The position numbers and the translations under genes are program-made. A DNA stretch of 64,000 nucleotides, taken from an uncultured Alphaproteobacteria bacterium (GTDB taxonomy: Bacteria; Pseudomonadota; Alphaproteobacteria; MPNO01; UBA2964). The notes beneath the pieces are model-generated. The model worked only from the letters and a program-made list of their open reading frames with translations. It was not told the DNA's origin and searched no databases. Location: contig CALSLP010000001.1 of NCBI GenBank assembly GCA_943787225.1, positions 558,001-622,000 of the forward strand, given 5' to 3'. This document shows, in pieces, positions 38,313 to 48,438 of this stretch (its first letter is position 1; the number at the start of each line of letters is the position of its first letter).

Positions 38313-40289
38313 CTATAACCGCTCTTTGGCCGCCGCCGCGACCGCTTCCGCAGTAATTCCAAAATGCTTAAACAAATCACCAGCCGGCGCCGAAGCACCA
38401 AAACCGGACATTCCAATAAAGGCGCCGTTCGGACCGATATACTTGTCCCAGCCCATAGACACCGCTGCTTCGACGGCAACTTTAACCGTGTTCTCGCCCA
38501 AGACCGATGCGCGATATGCCGCAGGCTGGGCATCAAACAACTCCCAGCATGGCATCGAGACAACATTCGCCGCGATCCCCTCTGCAGCCAGCAATTCCTG
38601 TGCCTTCACCGCCACAGAAACTTCCGACCCGGTGGCCATTAAAGTCACGACCGCATCGCCATCTGCAGCAGAAATGATATAGCCGCCCTTGGCGCATTGA
38701 TTTTCACCGGCGGCGTCTTTTCTGAGAGTCGGAATGCCCTGACGCGTCAGTGAGATGGCAGATGGCGTATTCTCAGTCGATACCGCAATTTCCCAACACT
38801 CTGCCACTTCAACGGCGTCACCTGGACGGAACACGTTGAGGTTCGGAATAGCCCGCAAGCTTGCCAGCGTTTCAACCGGCTGATGCGTCGGACCGTCTTC
38901 GCCGAGTCCGATCGAGTCATGTGTCAGCACATGAATAACACGCTGCTGCATGAGAGCGGATAGGCGTAAGGCCGGGCGTAGATAATCAGCAAACACCAGG
39001 AAAGTTCCGGAATAGGGTATGACACCACCATGTTGCGCCATACCATTCATCGCCGCGGCCATACCATGCTCGCGAATACCGTAATGGATGTAGCGCCCCG
39101 AAAAATCTTCCCGGGAAATAGCAGACATGTTGGAGGTTCGCGTATTTACGGAGCCCGTCAGATCGGCAGATCCACCCATCAGCTCCGGCACCGTACCAAT
39201 CAGTTTTTCAAGCACGGCACCTGACGAAACCCGTGTCGCCTGACCCGGTGCCTCGGCAACGAATTCGGCTTTGATCTCCTGAATTGCGCTTTCCCAACCC
39301 GCTGGTAAAGCGCCCGACATCACGCGATTAAATTCGTCGCGGACAGCACCATCGAGACCGGCCAGCCGAGCCTCCCATGCCTGTCGACCGCCGACGCCTC
39401 GGACACCTGCTTCGCGCCACGCGCCAACAATCTCATCAGGCACCTCGAACGGGCCATGCGACCAACCGATGGCTTCCCGCGTCCCGGCAATTTCATCATC
39501 ACCAAGCGGCGCGCCATGTGAGCCGGAAGTGCCAGCTTTGGTCGGAGCGCCATAAGCAATCGTCGTGCGGCAGGCAATTAAGGACGGTTTATTCTGCCCT
39601 TGAGCGGCTTCAATTGCCGCTGCCACAGATTCTGGATCATGTCCGTCGACCACGCTGGTATCCCAGCCATAGGCAGCGAACCGCGCCGGCACATCATCCG
39701 ACCAGGACAGTGAGGTACTACCGTCAATCGAAATACCGTTATCGTCATAGAGAACGATCAGGCGTGACAGACCGAGATGACCGGCAAAAGACGCAGCCTC
39801 ATGGCTGATCCCTTCCATCAAGTCACCATCACCGGCAATGACATAGGTGTAATGGCTAACGATATCGTCCCCAAACCGGGCGGCCAAAATGCGTTCGGCC
39901 ATCGCCATGCCAACCGCTGTCGATATGCCCTGCCCCAACGGCCCGGTCGTGGTTTCGATACCCGCAGCATGACCATATTCCGGATGTCCGGCGGTTTTGC
40001 TACCGAGCTTCCGGAAGTTTTTGATCTCTTCAATATCAATATCGGGGTAGCCGGTCAGATACAGCAGCGCGTAGAGCAGCATCGATCCGTGACCCGCCGA
40101 CAATACAAATCGGTCGCGGTCAGCCCAATCAGGTGCCGAAGCGTCATACTTTAAAAAGCGAGTAAACAGAACAGTGGCAACATCTGCCATGCCCATGGGC
40201 ATGCCGGGATGGCCAGAATTTGCTGCCTGCACGGCATCCATCGCGAGAGCGCGAATTGCGTTGGCGAGGTCCTTATGTTCGATGGTCAC
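38313..40289 (-). CDS. tkt: transketolase
   Basis: ThDP enzyme of the pentose phosphate pathway, 658 aa. Signatures are [20 protein letters not shown] at the N-terminus, the [13 protein letters not shown] metal/ThDP motif and [15 protein letters not shown] in the centre. It is first in the tkt-gap-pgk operon; the upstream 147 bp should hold the promoter. Confidence 0.98.
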   Translation of the reverse strand: MTIEHKDLANAIRALAMDAVQAANSGHPGMPMGMADVATVLFTRFLKYDASAPDWADRDRFVLSAGHGSMLLYALLYLTGYPDIDIEEIKNFRKLGSKTAGHPEYGHAAGIETTTGPLGQGISTAVGMAMAERILAARFGDDIVSHYTYVIAGDGDLMEGISHEAASFAGHLGLSRLIVLYDDNGISIDGSTSLSWSDDVPARFAAYGWDTSVVDGHDPESVAAAIEAAQGQNKPSLIACRTTIAYGAPTKAGTSGSHGAPLGDDEIAGTREAIGWSHGPFEVPDEIVGAWREAGVRGVGGRQAWEARLAGLDGAVRDEFNRVMSGALPAGWESAIQEIKAEFVAEAPGQATRVSSGAVLEKLIGTVPELMGGSADLTGSVNTRTSNMSAISREDFSGRYIHYGIREHGMAAAMNGMAQHGGVIPYSGTFLVFADYLRPALRLSALMQQRVIHVLTHDSIGLGEDGPTHQPVETLASLRAIPNLNVFRPGDAVEVAECWEIAVSTENTPSAISLTRQGIPTLRKDAAGENQCAKGGYIISAADGDAVVTLMATGSEVSVAVKAQELLAAEGIAANVVSMPCWELFDAQPAAYRASVLGENTVKVAVEAAVSMGWDKYIGPNGAFIGMSGFGASAPAGDLFKHFGITAEAVAAAAKERL

Positions 40290-40436
40290 GTTATTTCCAA
40301 GATTTAGGTTTACGGGAACGTCTAGTCGTCAATCACTCGATTTAGGCATCGCAGATTGTTTATAGAAAGCGTGCATTAAACCTACCGCGAATCGGTGGAC
40401 GGGTGGAGTCACCGTGACAAAAGAATGGAAATAAAT

Positions 40437-41126
40437 TCAAACGTCGGCTTGCCGGCGCATTAAATTAGCATAGGCCTTGTTAATATGGTCCCGTACATCC
40501 GCGAGATCGGAGTTTACACCAGAGGGTAAAATTTCCGAAAAGCGGCGAGATGCAACGGTGAGATCATAAAGAATCTCGCGCATACCCTCATCCTGGATGA
40601 AGGATTGCAGCCAACTTAGGGCGACAAAACGAGTCCCATGCGTCACGGGCTTTACTCGATGCAGCGATGTCGATTGATAAACGACAACATCGCCAGCAGC
40701 CAATTTTATTTCCTGTTCACCAAAGCCCGCCTGAATCGTCAATTCGCCACCTTCATAACTTGCGGGGTCGGAAAGAAAGAGTGTCAAAGACAGGTCTGAA
40801 CGGATAACTGATTTTTGGCCCATGAGCGGTGAATCGACATGCACCCCATATTCCATCCCGATATCATATTTGCTGAATATTGGTGGGGCGATGTGCTTAG
40901 GCATTGCGAAATCCTGGAAAGTCTCATTCTCCATCAAACGCGTCATCACAAGCCGGTCTATTTCGGTCGGTTTGTTCTCAGGCCGCTGAAATTCGAGATT
41001 AAACTTGATTCCCTGCCCGGTCGCGCCAGCCGTCGAGGAGCCGTCAGCGAAGTGGCCCTGCAGAAGATCAGCCAAAATTTTCTGAACTTCTTCTGAAGAA
41101 AGAACATTAGGAATACAAATAAGCAT
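40437..41126 (-). CDS. PKHD-type Fe(II)/2-oxoglutarate hydroxylase, PiuC/YbiX-like
   Basis: A 229-aa oxygenase. The start at 41126 (MLICIPNVLSSEEVQKIL) matches family N-termini; the open frame extends 31 codons further upstream without support. Iron ligands are H96 and D98 (YGVHVDS) and H156 (LHRVKP), and R166 binds 2-oxoglutarate. Homologues are often beside TonB-dependent siderophore receptors and induced by iron limitation. No receptor is seen here. Confidence 0.88.
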   Translation of the reverse strand: MLICIPNVLSSEEVQKILADLLQGHFADGSSTAGATGQGIKFNLEFQRPENKPTEIDRLVMTRLMENETFQDFAMPKHIAPPIFSKYDIGMEYGVHVDSPLMGQKSVIRSDLSLTLFLSDPASYEGGELTIQAGFGEQEIKLAAGDVVVYQSTSLHRVKPVTHGTRFVALSWLQSFIQDEGMREILYDLTVASRRFSEILPSGVNSDLADVRDHINKAYANLMRRQADV

Positions 41127-41366
41127 ATCGAGTTGTATATGGTTACTACTACTTGAAAAAACACGTGCCAGGCGCAAATATTCCGTCGCTGAATTCCAGT
41201 CAATAGAGATTCGAAACAACGCACCAGACAGACCAAAGGCTATCCGGCCAATAGAGCCTGAAAACAGTGATTAAGCCCCTGAAATGCGCGCAAACCCGAC
41301 TCTAATAAGCCTGCATATCCCACACGATTTTAAGGGTTCAAATATTTGTAATCCGCACGGCTACAC

Positions 41367-42893
41367 TTAATTTTCTTCGGTGAGCAGAGAAACACCCAAC
41401 AGCGCCCGGCGCTTGAGCCAGGGACTCGGTCGATAGCGCGGGTCGCCATAGAAGTCTTGCATCGCATTAAGAACCTTCAGGATTTGTCGGGCACCCACTG
41501 AATCACCCATAGCCAGCGGTCCGCTCGGATAGCCTAGCCCGAGCGTAACCGCCTTATCTATATCGGACGGGCTAGCGATACGCTGCTGCGCGATATCACA
41601 AGCGATATTCACGACTGTTGCGACGACACGCTGGTTCACAAAACCGGCGCTATCATGGATTACCGTAACAGCATGGTCTCCTGCCGCTAGCGCTGCATGG
41701 ACCATATCGCGAAGATCGGGATCGGAAACCGGCGTGCCCATAAGCGTGCGGCGGCCATCCAACCCAAACATTGTATCAACCCCAAAAGAGCGCTCCGCTT
41801 CAATACCTTCAGCAACGGCGGCGCAGGTGACATCACGACCAAGCGGCGTAAACAGACAAAGACTGCGTGTTGACGGTTTCTGCCCATCATCAATTTCCAC
41901 AACACCTGACAATGCGGCAGCCAGCATCTCGTAGCCGGCGGGCTCAGCCTTACTCACCCAGATCGCTTCCGGCAGAGTATCGGGAATCTCTGCCACCGGT
42001 GGCAATACTTTCTTATTGTCTTGATATGTATAAAAACCTCGCCCGGTCTTGCGACCATATAAACCAGCGGCGGCGCGTTGGCGCGTCAGAGGCCCCGGAC
42101 GGAAGCGCGGTTCTTCATAAAACTGCTGATAAATCGATTCCATCACCGGATGGGATACATCCAGCCCGGTGGTATCCATCAACTCAAATGGCCCCATCCG
42201 AAAATTTGGACCACCCTCGCGCAACAGGTCATCGACCCCGGCAAAATCTGTAATACCTTCAGAGACAATTCGGACACCTTCGGTATTCAGCCCACGCCCT
42301 GCGTGATTAACCAGAAACCCGGGCGTGTCCTTGGCTCGTACAGGTTCGTGACCGGCGCGGCGGGCAACAGCAACCAGTATGTCGGCGGTCTTAGGCGTGG
42401 TCTCCACCCCATTCACCACTTCAACTACCTTCATCAAGGGCACAGGATTAAAGAAATGAAAACCGGCAAACCGGCCCGGATGTTTCAGGTCTGCCGCAAT
42501 CGCGGCGACTGAAAGCGAAGACGTGTTGGTTGCCAGCACGCAATCCTCAGCAACCACGTCTTCCAGACCGGTAAAAACCTCGCGTTTGATTTCAAGGTCC
42601 TCAAGCACCGCCTCTATGACGAGATCGCAACCGGCCAGATCAGACAGTTGCGCGACAACATTGAGACGCGCAGCGGCAGCCTGCGCTTCTTCATCACTGA
42701 TCGTGCCTTTCTCGCCAGCACGCCGGATCATCCGTTCTGCAAACTCTCGTCCCGCCTCGGCAGCACCGTCATTGGTATCGAACAACAAGACCTGCATGCC
42801 GCCGGTCGCCATGATCTGGGCAATCCCCCGCCCCATCGCGCCGGTGCCAAGGATCCCTACCGTAAAATCCGAACTGTTTGGATTATGAGCCAT
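41367..42893 (-). CDS. 3-hydroxyacyl-CoA dehydrogenase (PaaH-like, two C-terminal domains)
   Basis: NAD-dependent oxidation of 3-hydroxyacyl-CoA. The 508-aa protein has the NAD loop GTGAMGRGIAQ, VIEAVLEDLEIK, ATNTSSLSV, GFHFFNPVPLMKVVEVV, and two helical 3HCDH C-terminal domains, the second ending in GLGYPSGPLAMGD. It is the last gene of the minus-strand acyl-CoA run, 30 bp after the nitronate-monooxygenase-like gene. The size fits PaaH-type enzymes of aromatic degradation. Confidence 0.94.
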   Translation of the reverse strand: MAHNPNSSDFTVGILGTGAMGRGIAQIMATGGMQVLLFDTNDGAAEAGREFAERMIRRAGEKGTISDEEAQAAAARLNVVAQLSDLAGCDLVIEAVLEDLEIKREVFTGLEDVVAEDCVLATNTSSLSVAAIAADLKHPGRFAGFHFFNPVPLMKVVEVVNGVETTPKTADILVAVARRAGHEPVRAKDTPGFLVNHAGRGLNTEGVRIVSEGITDFAGVDDLLREGGPNFRMGPFELMDTTGLDVSHPVMESIYQQFYEEPRFRPGPLTRQRAAAGLYGRKTGRGFYTYQDNKKVLPPVAEIPDTLPEAIWVSKAEPAGYEMLAAALSGVVEIDDGQKPSTRSLCLFTPLGRDVTCAAVAEGIEAERSFGVDTMFGLDGRRTLMGTPVSDPDLRDMVHAALAAGDHAVTVIHDSAGFVNQRVVATVVNIACDIAQQRIASPSDIDKAVTLGLGYPSGPLAMGDSVGARQILKVLNAMQDFYGDPRYRPSPWLKRRALLGVSLLTEEN

Positions 42894-42923
42894 ATGCTTC
42901 GCTACCTTATCCGTTCTCTACCG

Positions 42924-43904
42924 CTAAACCGCCAAGTCGGTCCCGCATTGCGACGGCATCCCGAGGATGTCATCAAAAATATTCTCTACACTGGCAATCT
43001 CGTTGGCAAAGGCACAGCTTTGTCCCATAGACAGCGTGCCCTGGTCAAAATCACCTGATGCATAGGCATCTCGCTGATTGGGCCCCTGCACTAGGGGCCT
43101 GTATTGTTCAAAATCTGTAATGCCCTGCTCTTCGAGTGCGTTTACCGCTTTGGCCGTCGCGTTATCCAGGACGCGTGAATTATCGTTGAAGATCGACATA
43201 ACAATGCGTGTATCACTTTCAACGGTTTCGGTGACGCGCTTCTTGTATTTGTCATCGGCCCATATTTCTTCTGCCACTGTCATCCGGGACCCCAGCAAAA
43301 TACCGTCTGCTCCCAAGGCCAGCGCCGCCAATAATTGGCGACCAGACCCAAGCCCGCCCGCCAGGACCACAGGAACATCAAGCCCATCCGGAACAACGGC
43401 ACCCTGAACGATGCCACCGATCATATTCATGCCCGGATGGCCACCCGCTTCTGCCCCCAGAATGGCAATCGCATCGACGCCCGCCTTTGCCGCGCTTTGT
43501 GCATGGCGCAGCGTCGTACATTTATGAATGACTTTCATCCCGGCATCTTTGATCCGGGGTAAAAACGCTTTTGGGCTAAACCCGGCGGTTTCGACGAAGG
43601 CCACTTTCTCCTCGATGGCCACATCGAGAAACACGCCAAGCTCTTCATTGGCCTCAGGCCGTGCAGAAACATAGATGTTTACACCGAACGCTTTACCCTC
43701 GGTGATCTCGCGGCATTTGCGCAGCTGGGCCCGATAGTCATCCAGTGTCGGAAAACTGCGTGGCGTCATGAAACCCATGCCGCCGGCATTGACCACCGCG
43801 CCGACATAGTTGGCATCCGCCAACCACATGAGGCCGCCGCACAAGATCGGATGATCTATGCCAAACAACTCGGTAATGCGGGTTTTAAAAACAGGCGGTG
43901 TCAT
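42924..43904 (-). CDS. nitronate monooxygenase (2-nitropropane dioxygenase) family protein
   Basis: A 326-aa FMN TIM-barrel protein. Family marks are the N-terminal DHPILCGGLMWLAD, AILGAEAGGHPG with the histidine of the NMO active-site loop, and VLAGGLGSGRQLLAALALGADG for phosphate binding. In acyl-CoA clusters such genes are often mis-named enoyl reductases. The true substrate is unknown. It starts 6 bp after the DUF35 gene. Confidence 0.88.
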   Translation of the reverse strand: MTPPVFKTRITELFGIDHPILCGGLMWLADANYVGAVVNAGGMGFMTPRSFPTLDDYRAQLRKCREITEGKAFGVNIYVSARPEANEELGVFLDVAIEEKVAFVETAGFSPKAFLPRIKDAGMKVIHKCTTLRHAQSAAKAGVDAIAILGAEAGGHPGMNMIGGIVQGAVVPDGLDVPVVLAGGLGSGRQLLAALALGADGILLGSRMTVAEEIWADDKYKKRVTETVESDTRIVMSIFNDNSRVLDNATAKAVNALEEQGITDFEQYRPLVQGPNQRDAYASGDFDQGTLSMGQSCAFANEIASVENIFDDILGMPSQCGTDLAV

Positions 43905-43910
43905 CGATTT

Positions 43911-44331
43911 CTATGACTCAACCGGTTCGAACTTGGTGCCATAGCGCAGGATGCCCTCCTGATCATAGAGACGACGGATAACAGCCCGAACCTTCATACC
44001 GATGTGCAATTGCTCTGGATCAGCATCCGCAAGCCGCACCATTACGCGGGGGCCTTCCTTGAGTTCAACCACGCCACACAGCACATCACCGGTCATGGTC
44101 TGTTCATCATCAAACTCTGATGGCGCACCATTACCGGCAACAACGCTATAGGTATAGAGCGTGCCGTTACCCGAGAGCGGCGTGTCGTCAAACTGATCTC
44201 CGCCACATTTGGTGCAGACCGGGCGTTGAGGATAAGGCCAGCTGGCCGCAGGATTGGCACTTCCCGGCGATGAGCCGCATCCGTTCATCTATATTGGCGC
44301 CATACATCGGCAGGGAAACATAGGAGGTCAT
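43911..44331 (-). pseudogene. DUF35 Zn-ribbon/OB-fold acyl-CoA-associated protein, one frameshift
   Basis: Reading from ATG at 44331 (GGAGGG five bases upstream) gives MTSYVSLPMYGANIDER and a first Zn-ribbon half CQSC. Deleting one base near 44233-44240 joins it to the second half CTKC and an OB fold through GTKFEPVES. The complete protein would be about 139 aa. DUF35 proteins bind and stabilise thiolase/HMG-CoA-synthase-like partners. It sits directly after the HMGS-like gene and thiolase, repeating the trio known from archaeal HMG-CoA synthesis. The break is probably a sequence error. Confidence 0.8.
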
Positions 44332-44388
44332 CCGTTCCCTCCAAATCTGCTCGACAGCATCCGGCGGTGTTTGAGATAGGTCACGTAA

Positions 44389-45343
44389 TCAACCATTTTG
44401 CCACCGGCTAATGAGGTCGGCCACCTTCGCGCCTTTTCGGCGGCGTTTGGATAGCTCTTTGCCTGCCGTCAGCAATGCCGCGGTAGCACCGGACCCAATC
44501 CCGGCACAGAGGATCTTGTCCCCGGCCCGCATTACATCAAGGGCCGCCGCCAGGGCAAATGGCGCCGAGGCGGAACCGGCATCGCCGATCATTCTCCACA
44601 GCGCGTCTGTTTCAGCGTCCGGCAGATCCCAAGGCCTTGCCAACGCCACGCATCAAACCAGCATCAGCCCCCAAGGCCAGGCGCTTAACCTTACCAAGAT
44701 TTGAGGCCAACAGTTCAGCGCCCAAAGTCCTGGGCACTCGCAAGACTGTCGCGCGTCCGCAATTCAAGATCAGAAAGTGTGTTATCGCCATGACGCCGGA
44801 AGCGCGAGCCAAACGTCTCTCGCGTGACACCAAAGCTCTTGTCGAAACTGGCGACGCCGCCATCCGGTCCGACAACAAAAGCCGCTGCGCCAGCGCCAAG
44901 AGCGTGTTCATAACTCGCATCAGCAGGACCGCTGGGCGCATCAGCCGCGACGGCCAGGGCATAACGCCCCTTCCCTGCCATGCAGTATTCAATTGCCGAG
45001 ACCAGAGCCTGAACACCAGCCTGGGGCGAGCCGGTGATCTCTGTAACCCGCATCGCCGTGTTTTCGAATAAGGCGGTAGGCAGAGTCGCTGCGGATGGTT
45101 TTTCTTCGAAAGGTGGCGTCGTCACGCCGAAAAACAGCGCGCCTATTTCAATGCCACCCGATAGCCGAGCGAGTGCCTGACGAGAAGCTTCGATGCCGAG
45201 CGTCACCGGATCTTCGTCATAGGCGCAAAACGCTTTTTGTTTCAGACCGCGCGCCGCACAAGCACCCCAGGCCTCTATATAGGCAGCTGGCAGGAAGGCG
45301 TAATGTGGGCAGGGCAACGCCATAACTTTCAATTCCCGACCAT
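44389..45343 (-). pseudogene. HMG-CoA-synthase/KAS-III-like protein lacking the active cysteine, several frameshifts
   Basis: Four single-base frame changes (near 45330, 45283, 44719 and 44640) must be corrected to read a protein of about 317 aa from ATG at 45343 (MVG then IESYGVALPTLRLPA, EAWGACAARGLKQKAFCAYD, EHALGAGAAAFVVG, AELLASNLGKVKRL). The place where HMG-CoA synthases and KAS III enzymes carry the nucleophilic cysteine reads EITGSPQAGV, with no Cys. It may thus be a non-catalytic subunit or use another residue. It lies 4 bp after the thiolase. Confidence 0.72.
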
Positions 45344-45347
45344 AGTC

Positions 45348-46521
45348 CTACTCCACCGCCTTCAGGATATGGACAGCAACCGCCGCCCCCGATCCACCGA
45401 CATTCTGGGTGAGCCCGTAACGGATGTCTTCAAGTTGGCGTTCCGCCGTATCGGCACGACCCCGCAGCTGATTGACGACTTCGTAAACTCTGCCCGGTTC
45501 CTGTCGAGCCAATGGGATGTCCCTTGGCGATCAACCCGCCGGAATTATTGACCGGTCGTTTGCCATCGCGCGCCGTAGCACCGCTTTCAATATATTTTCC
45601 GGCATCACCTTTTTCGCAAAACCCTAAATCCTCATAGGCCAGGAGTTCGGCGATCGCGAAACAGTCGTGAACTTCAGCGAAATCAATATCGTCCGCTGTA
45701 ATCCCGGCCATGTTGTAGGCCTGCTTAGCCGCACGCTTTGTACCTTCAAGCGTTGTCATCGACGGCCGGTCATGGATAGCGACATAGTCACTGGCACCAC
45801 CAGAACCCGCCACCAATACGGGCTGGTCCGTAAAATCTTTTGCCATATCAGCGCGACACAGAATGACCATCGATGCCCCATCGGTAATACCGCAGGCATC
45901 CGAAAAGGTCAGAGGGGATGCCAAATTTGGAGCCTTCATCGCACGATCAAGTTCGAGCGGTGCCCGAACTGAGCTTTCGGATTTGCCAAAGCGTTATTGC
46001 GGTTCTTCACCGCCGCCATCGTTATATGCTTCTTCTTCCGTCCCATACTCATGCATATGGCGCCGCGCCATCATCGCATAAATCCCGGCAAAGTTTGTCC
46101 CTGCCAGCCGTTCCCATTCAACGTCCCCGGAAATGCCCAGCCACAACCGGTTTTTCTCCCGCGGCAAATCGGACATTTTTTCAATACCACCAGCGACAGC
46201 GATATTTGTCCGGCCCGACGCAATTGCAGCCACCGCGTCGCGCATGGCAAAGCCAGAAGAAGCGCAGGCGTTTTCAATATGCCGGGCGCTGGCCCCAACC
46301 ATGCCAGCCGCTTCCATCATTAGCGGCGCAAAGTTACCGAGCTGTGCCCCGCCCGTGGACAGTGTCCCAATAAAGGCTTCCTCGACATCTTGTGGGTCGA
46401 GACCTTTATCAACATCGTTCAGGGCATTAACTGCCGCTTCATGAAACAAATCCTTGAGCGTCCGCTCGGGAAACATTCCGTAACGTGTCTGACCGACACC
46501 GATGACAGCGACATCTACCAT
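45348..46521 (-). pseudogene. thiolase family protein (acetyl-CoA acetyltransferase-like), three frameshifts
   Basis: The N-terminal 165 residues are intact (VDVAVIGVGQTRYGMF) with the nucleophile cysteine in IENACASSGFAMRDAV. Single-base changes near 46030, 45963 and 45490 are needed to read through ANPKAQF, LASPLTFSDACGITDGA, GLIAKGHPIGSTGTGQ with the catalytic His, and VYEVVNQLRGRADTAERQ to the TAG at 45348. The corrected length is about 389 aa. It would cleave or form a beta-ketoacyl-CoA. Confidence 0.8.
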
Positions 46522-46533
46522 GTGATGACTAAC

Positions 46534-47299
46534 TCACCGGAAATCCGGTTTGCGTTTTTCGAGAAAGGCGGCGCGGCCCTCTTCAAGCTCTGAGCCAACA
46601 AACGCCAGCGATTGCGACATGGCTTCCATCTCAAGTGCTTGTTCCAGCGATTGCGGTTCCATTGCAAGATGGCGTTTGGTCAGTGCAAAGGCATGTGGTG
46701 GCATCGCCGCCAAAGCCTGCGCCCGTACAATAGCCCGTGCCTCAGCCTGTCCGTCTGACACCAACTCGTCAGCAAGACCAACATCAACCGCGTCCTGACC
46801 TTTCCGCATCTCCGCATACAGCAATATCTGACGCGCTTGGGCCTGACCCACACGCCGTGCCAGTGTAAATAAAATGCCATAATCCGGCGTCAACCCAATC
46901 CGAAAGAACGGAAATCCGAGGGCCCCGCTTTCCGCCAGCACAATACTGTCGCACAGCAAGGCGATCCCGGCCCCGGCACCCATAGCGAATCCCTCAACAC
47001 CCGCCACAATCGGCTTCTCTGCCTCGGCAAGTAGCCGGACCATGCGATGATTTTCTTTCATCCTGATGCGACCCGACGCAACATCCAGATCGGTCATGGA
47101 ATCGATATCACCACCAGCACAAAAATGGCCTTCGGTACTTCCGAGCACGATGGCGTGAACCGTGTCTCGGCCAGCGCCTCAGACACGCCTCAATCAAAGC
47201 ATTGCGCGCTTCCGGACTTACAGCATTCCGCTTATCCGGCCGGTTGATCGCTATTCTTGTAATACCGGGTGCTGCTGTTTCAGAGACAACGACTGACAT
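46534..47299 (-). pseudogene. enoyl-CoA hydratase/isomerase family protein, frameshifted near the N-terminus
   Basis: The first 42 residues (ITRIAINRPDKRNAVSPEAR) and the rest (LGSTEGHFCAGGDIDSM, VAGVEGFAMGAGAGIALLCD, LGFPFFRIGLTPD) are in different frames. Two single-base changes between about 47160 and 47190 reconnect them. The oxyanion-hole segments HFCAGGD and GFAMGAGAG are canonical. The corrected protein is about 254 aa. It lies 12 bp upstream of the thiolase and 25 bp after the lipoate-ligase-like gene. Confidence 0.8.
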
Positions 47300-47324
47300 A
47301 ATATATGCCCCCTATAGTTGGCCG

Positions 47325-48436
47325 CTAAAGCTTAACGGGAGACTGGGCACCAAGAGCGATTTCCATCGCTGCCACCAAATCGTCGGCGGTAACACCGGCA
47401 AACTCAACATCGTCGCGCGCCAAAAACTCTGCCACACAATCACGCAAACTATCAACATTACCCGCACAACCGGTCAGGCTATCCTCAAGCCAGGACACAC
47501 TGTCCAGCGGACGGGGGTGCCAATCACCATTGATAATAGCTTTCAGCACCTTTCCGTCGCGCAGCACAAGTGTCGCCCAAATCAGGCCACCCATGGCTTT
47601 CGCCCGGCCCAGACCGACTGTATCGCCCTGCTGCAGCAACCCGGCAAACCGCGTCTTTTCACTTTTGGCAAACAGCCAGTCATCGCTCTCATATTCCGCG
47701 CGGAATTCATCGGCATAGCCGCGTTCGACGTCGATCACAGCGCCTTTCTGGAGCGTATCTTCACCAAACGCATGGATCGTTGCTTCACGCACCATTGCTT
47801 CGAGTTCTGCGGTATCGATAGGCTTGCCCGCTTCACGTTCCAGACAAGTGAAACGCGAGGTCATGTCCTTAAGCACCTTGTCTTTCACCTTTTCAGGCGG
47901 CATCGGCATGATCTTACCAGCGAGCTCGGTATCAATCGGTTTCACATTAATAACGATCCGGAACGTCATGACCCCGTTTTCGATCTTAAGCGAGGTCGGC
48001 ACTAACTTGCGGCCTTCAACCTGTACATCATTTAAGGGCCGGTATTCCGCTGGAAAGCCATAACGTTTTGCCAGCGTCTCGGCAAAAGCGGTTAATACCT
48101 TAGGGAAAGCTTCGGTTGTCGTATCCGGCACTTCCGGGTGGCTGGTTGGCAGAAAAAAGACCAGGAAGGCCGAACCCGCACCGGCATAAACTGGGCCACC
48201 ACCATTCGGACGGCGACGAAACGAAATCCCATTTTGGCTACAAAACTCAAGATCCAACGCCTGTCAGGATCTTCATTCATACCGATGGTAATGGAATCAA
48301 CATCGAAAATATTCAGATAGACGGTGGGCGGCGCCTCACCCTTGACGACGGCCTTTTCGATGGCCGGTGACACCGAAACGGAAAAGTCAGCGTATGAGTT
48401 TTCATCGACGATCAATCGCCAGTTATCATCCGCCAT
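47325..48436 (-). pseudogene. lipoate-protein ligase-like protein, one frameshift
   Basis: The N-terminal part (MADDNWRLIVDENSYADFSV through SITIGMNEDPDR) and the remaining 300 residues join if one base is added near 48257-48264, reading ALDLEFCSQNGISFRRRPNGG. It has the LplA/BPL fold marks RRRPNGGGPVY and NDVQVEGRKLVP, but the usual YHD(L)GN is YAGAG, so it is divergent. It lies inside an acyl-CoA catabolic run, where a lipoate ligase is unexpected. A transferase for another acyl group is possible. Confidence 0.75.
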
Positions 48437-48438
48437 TC

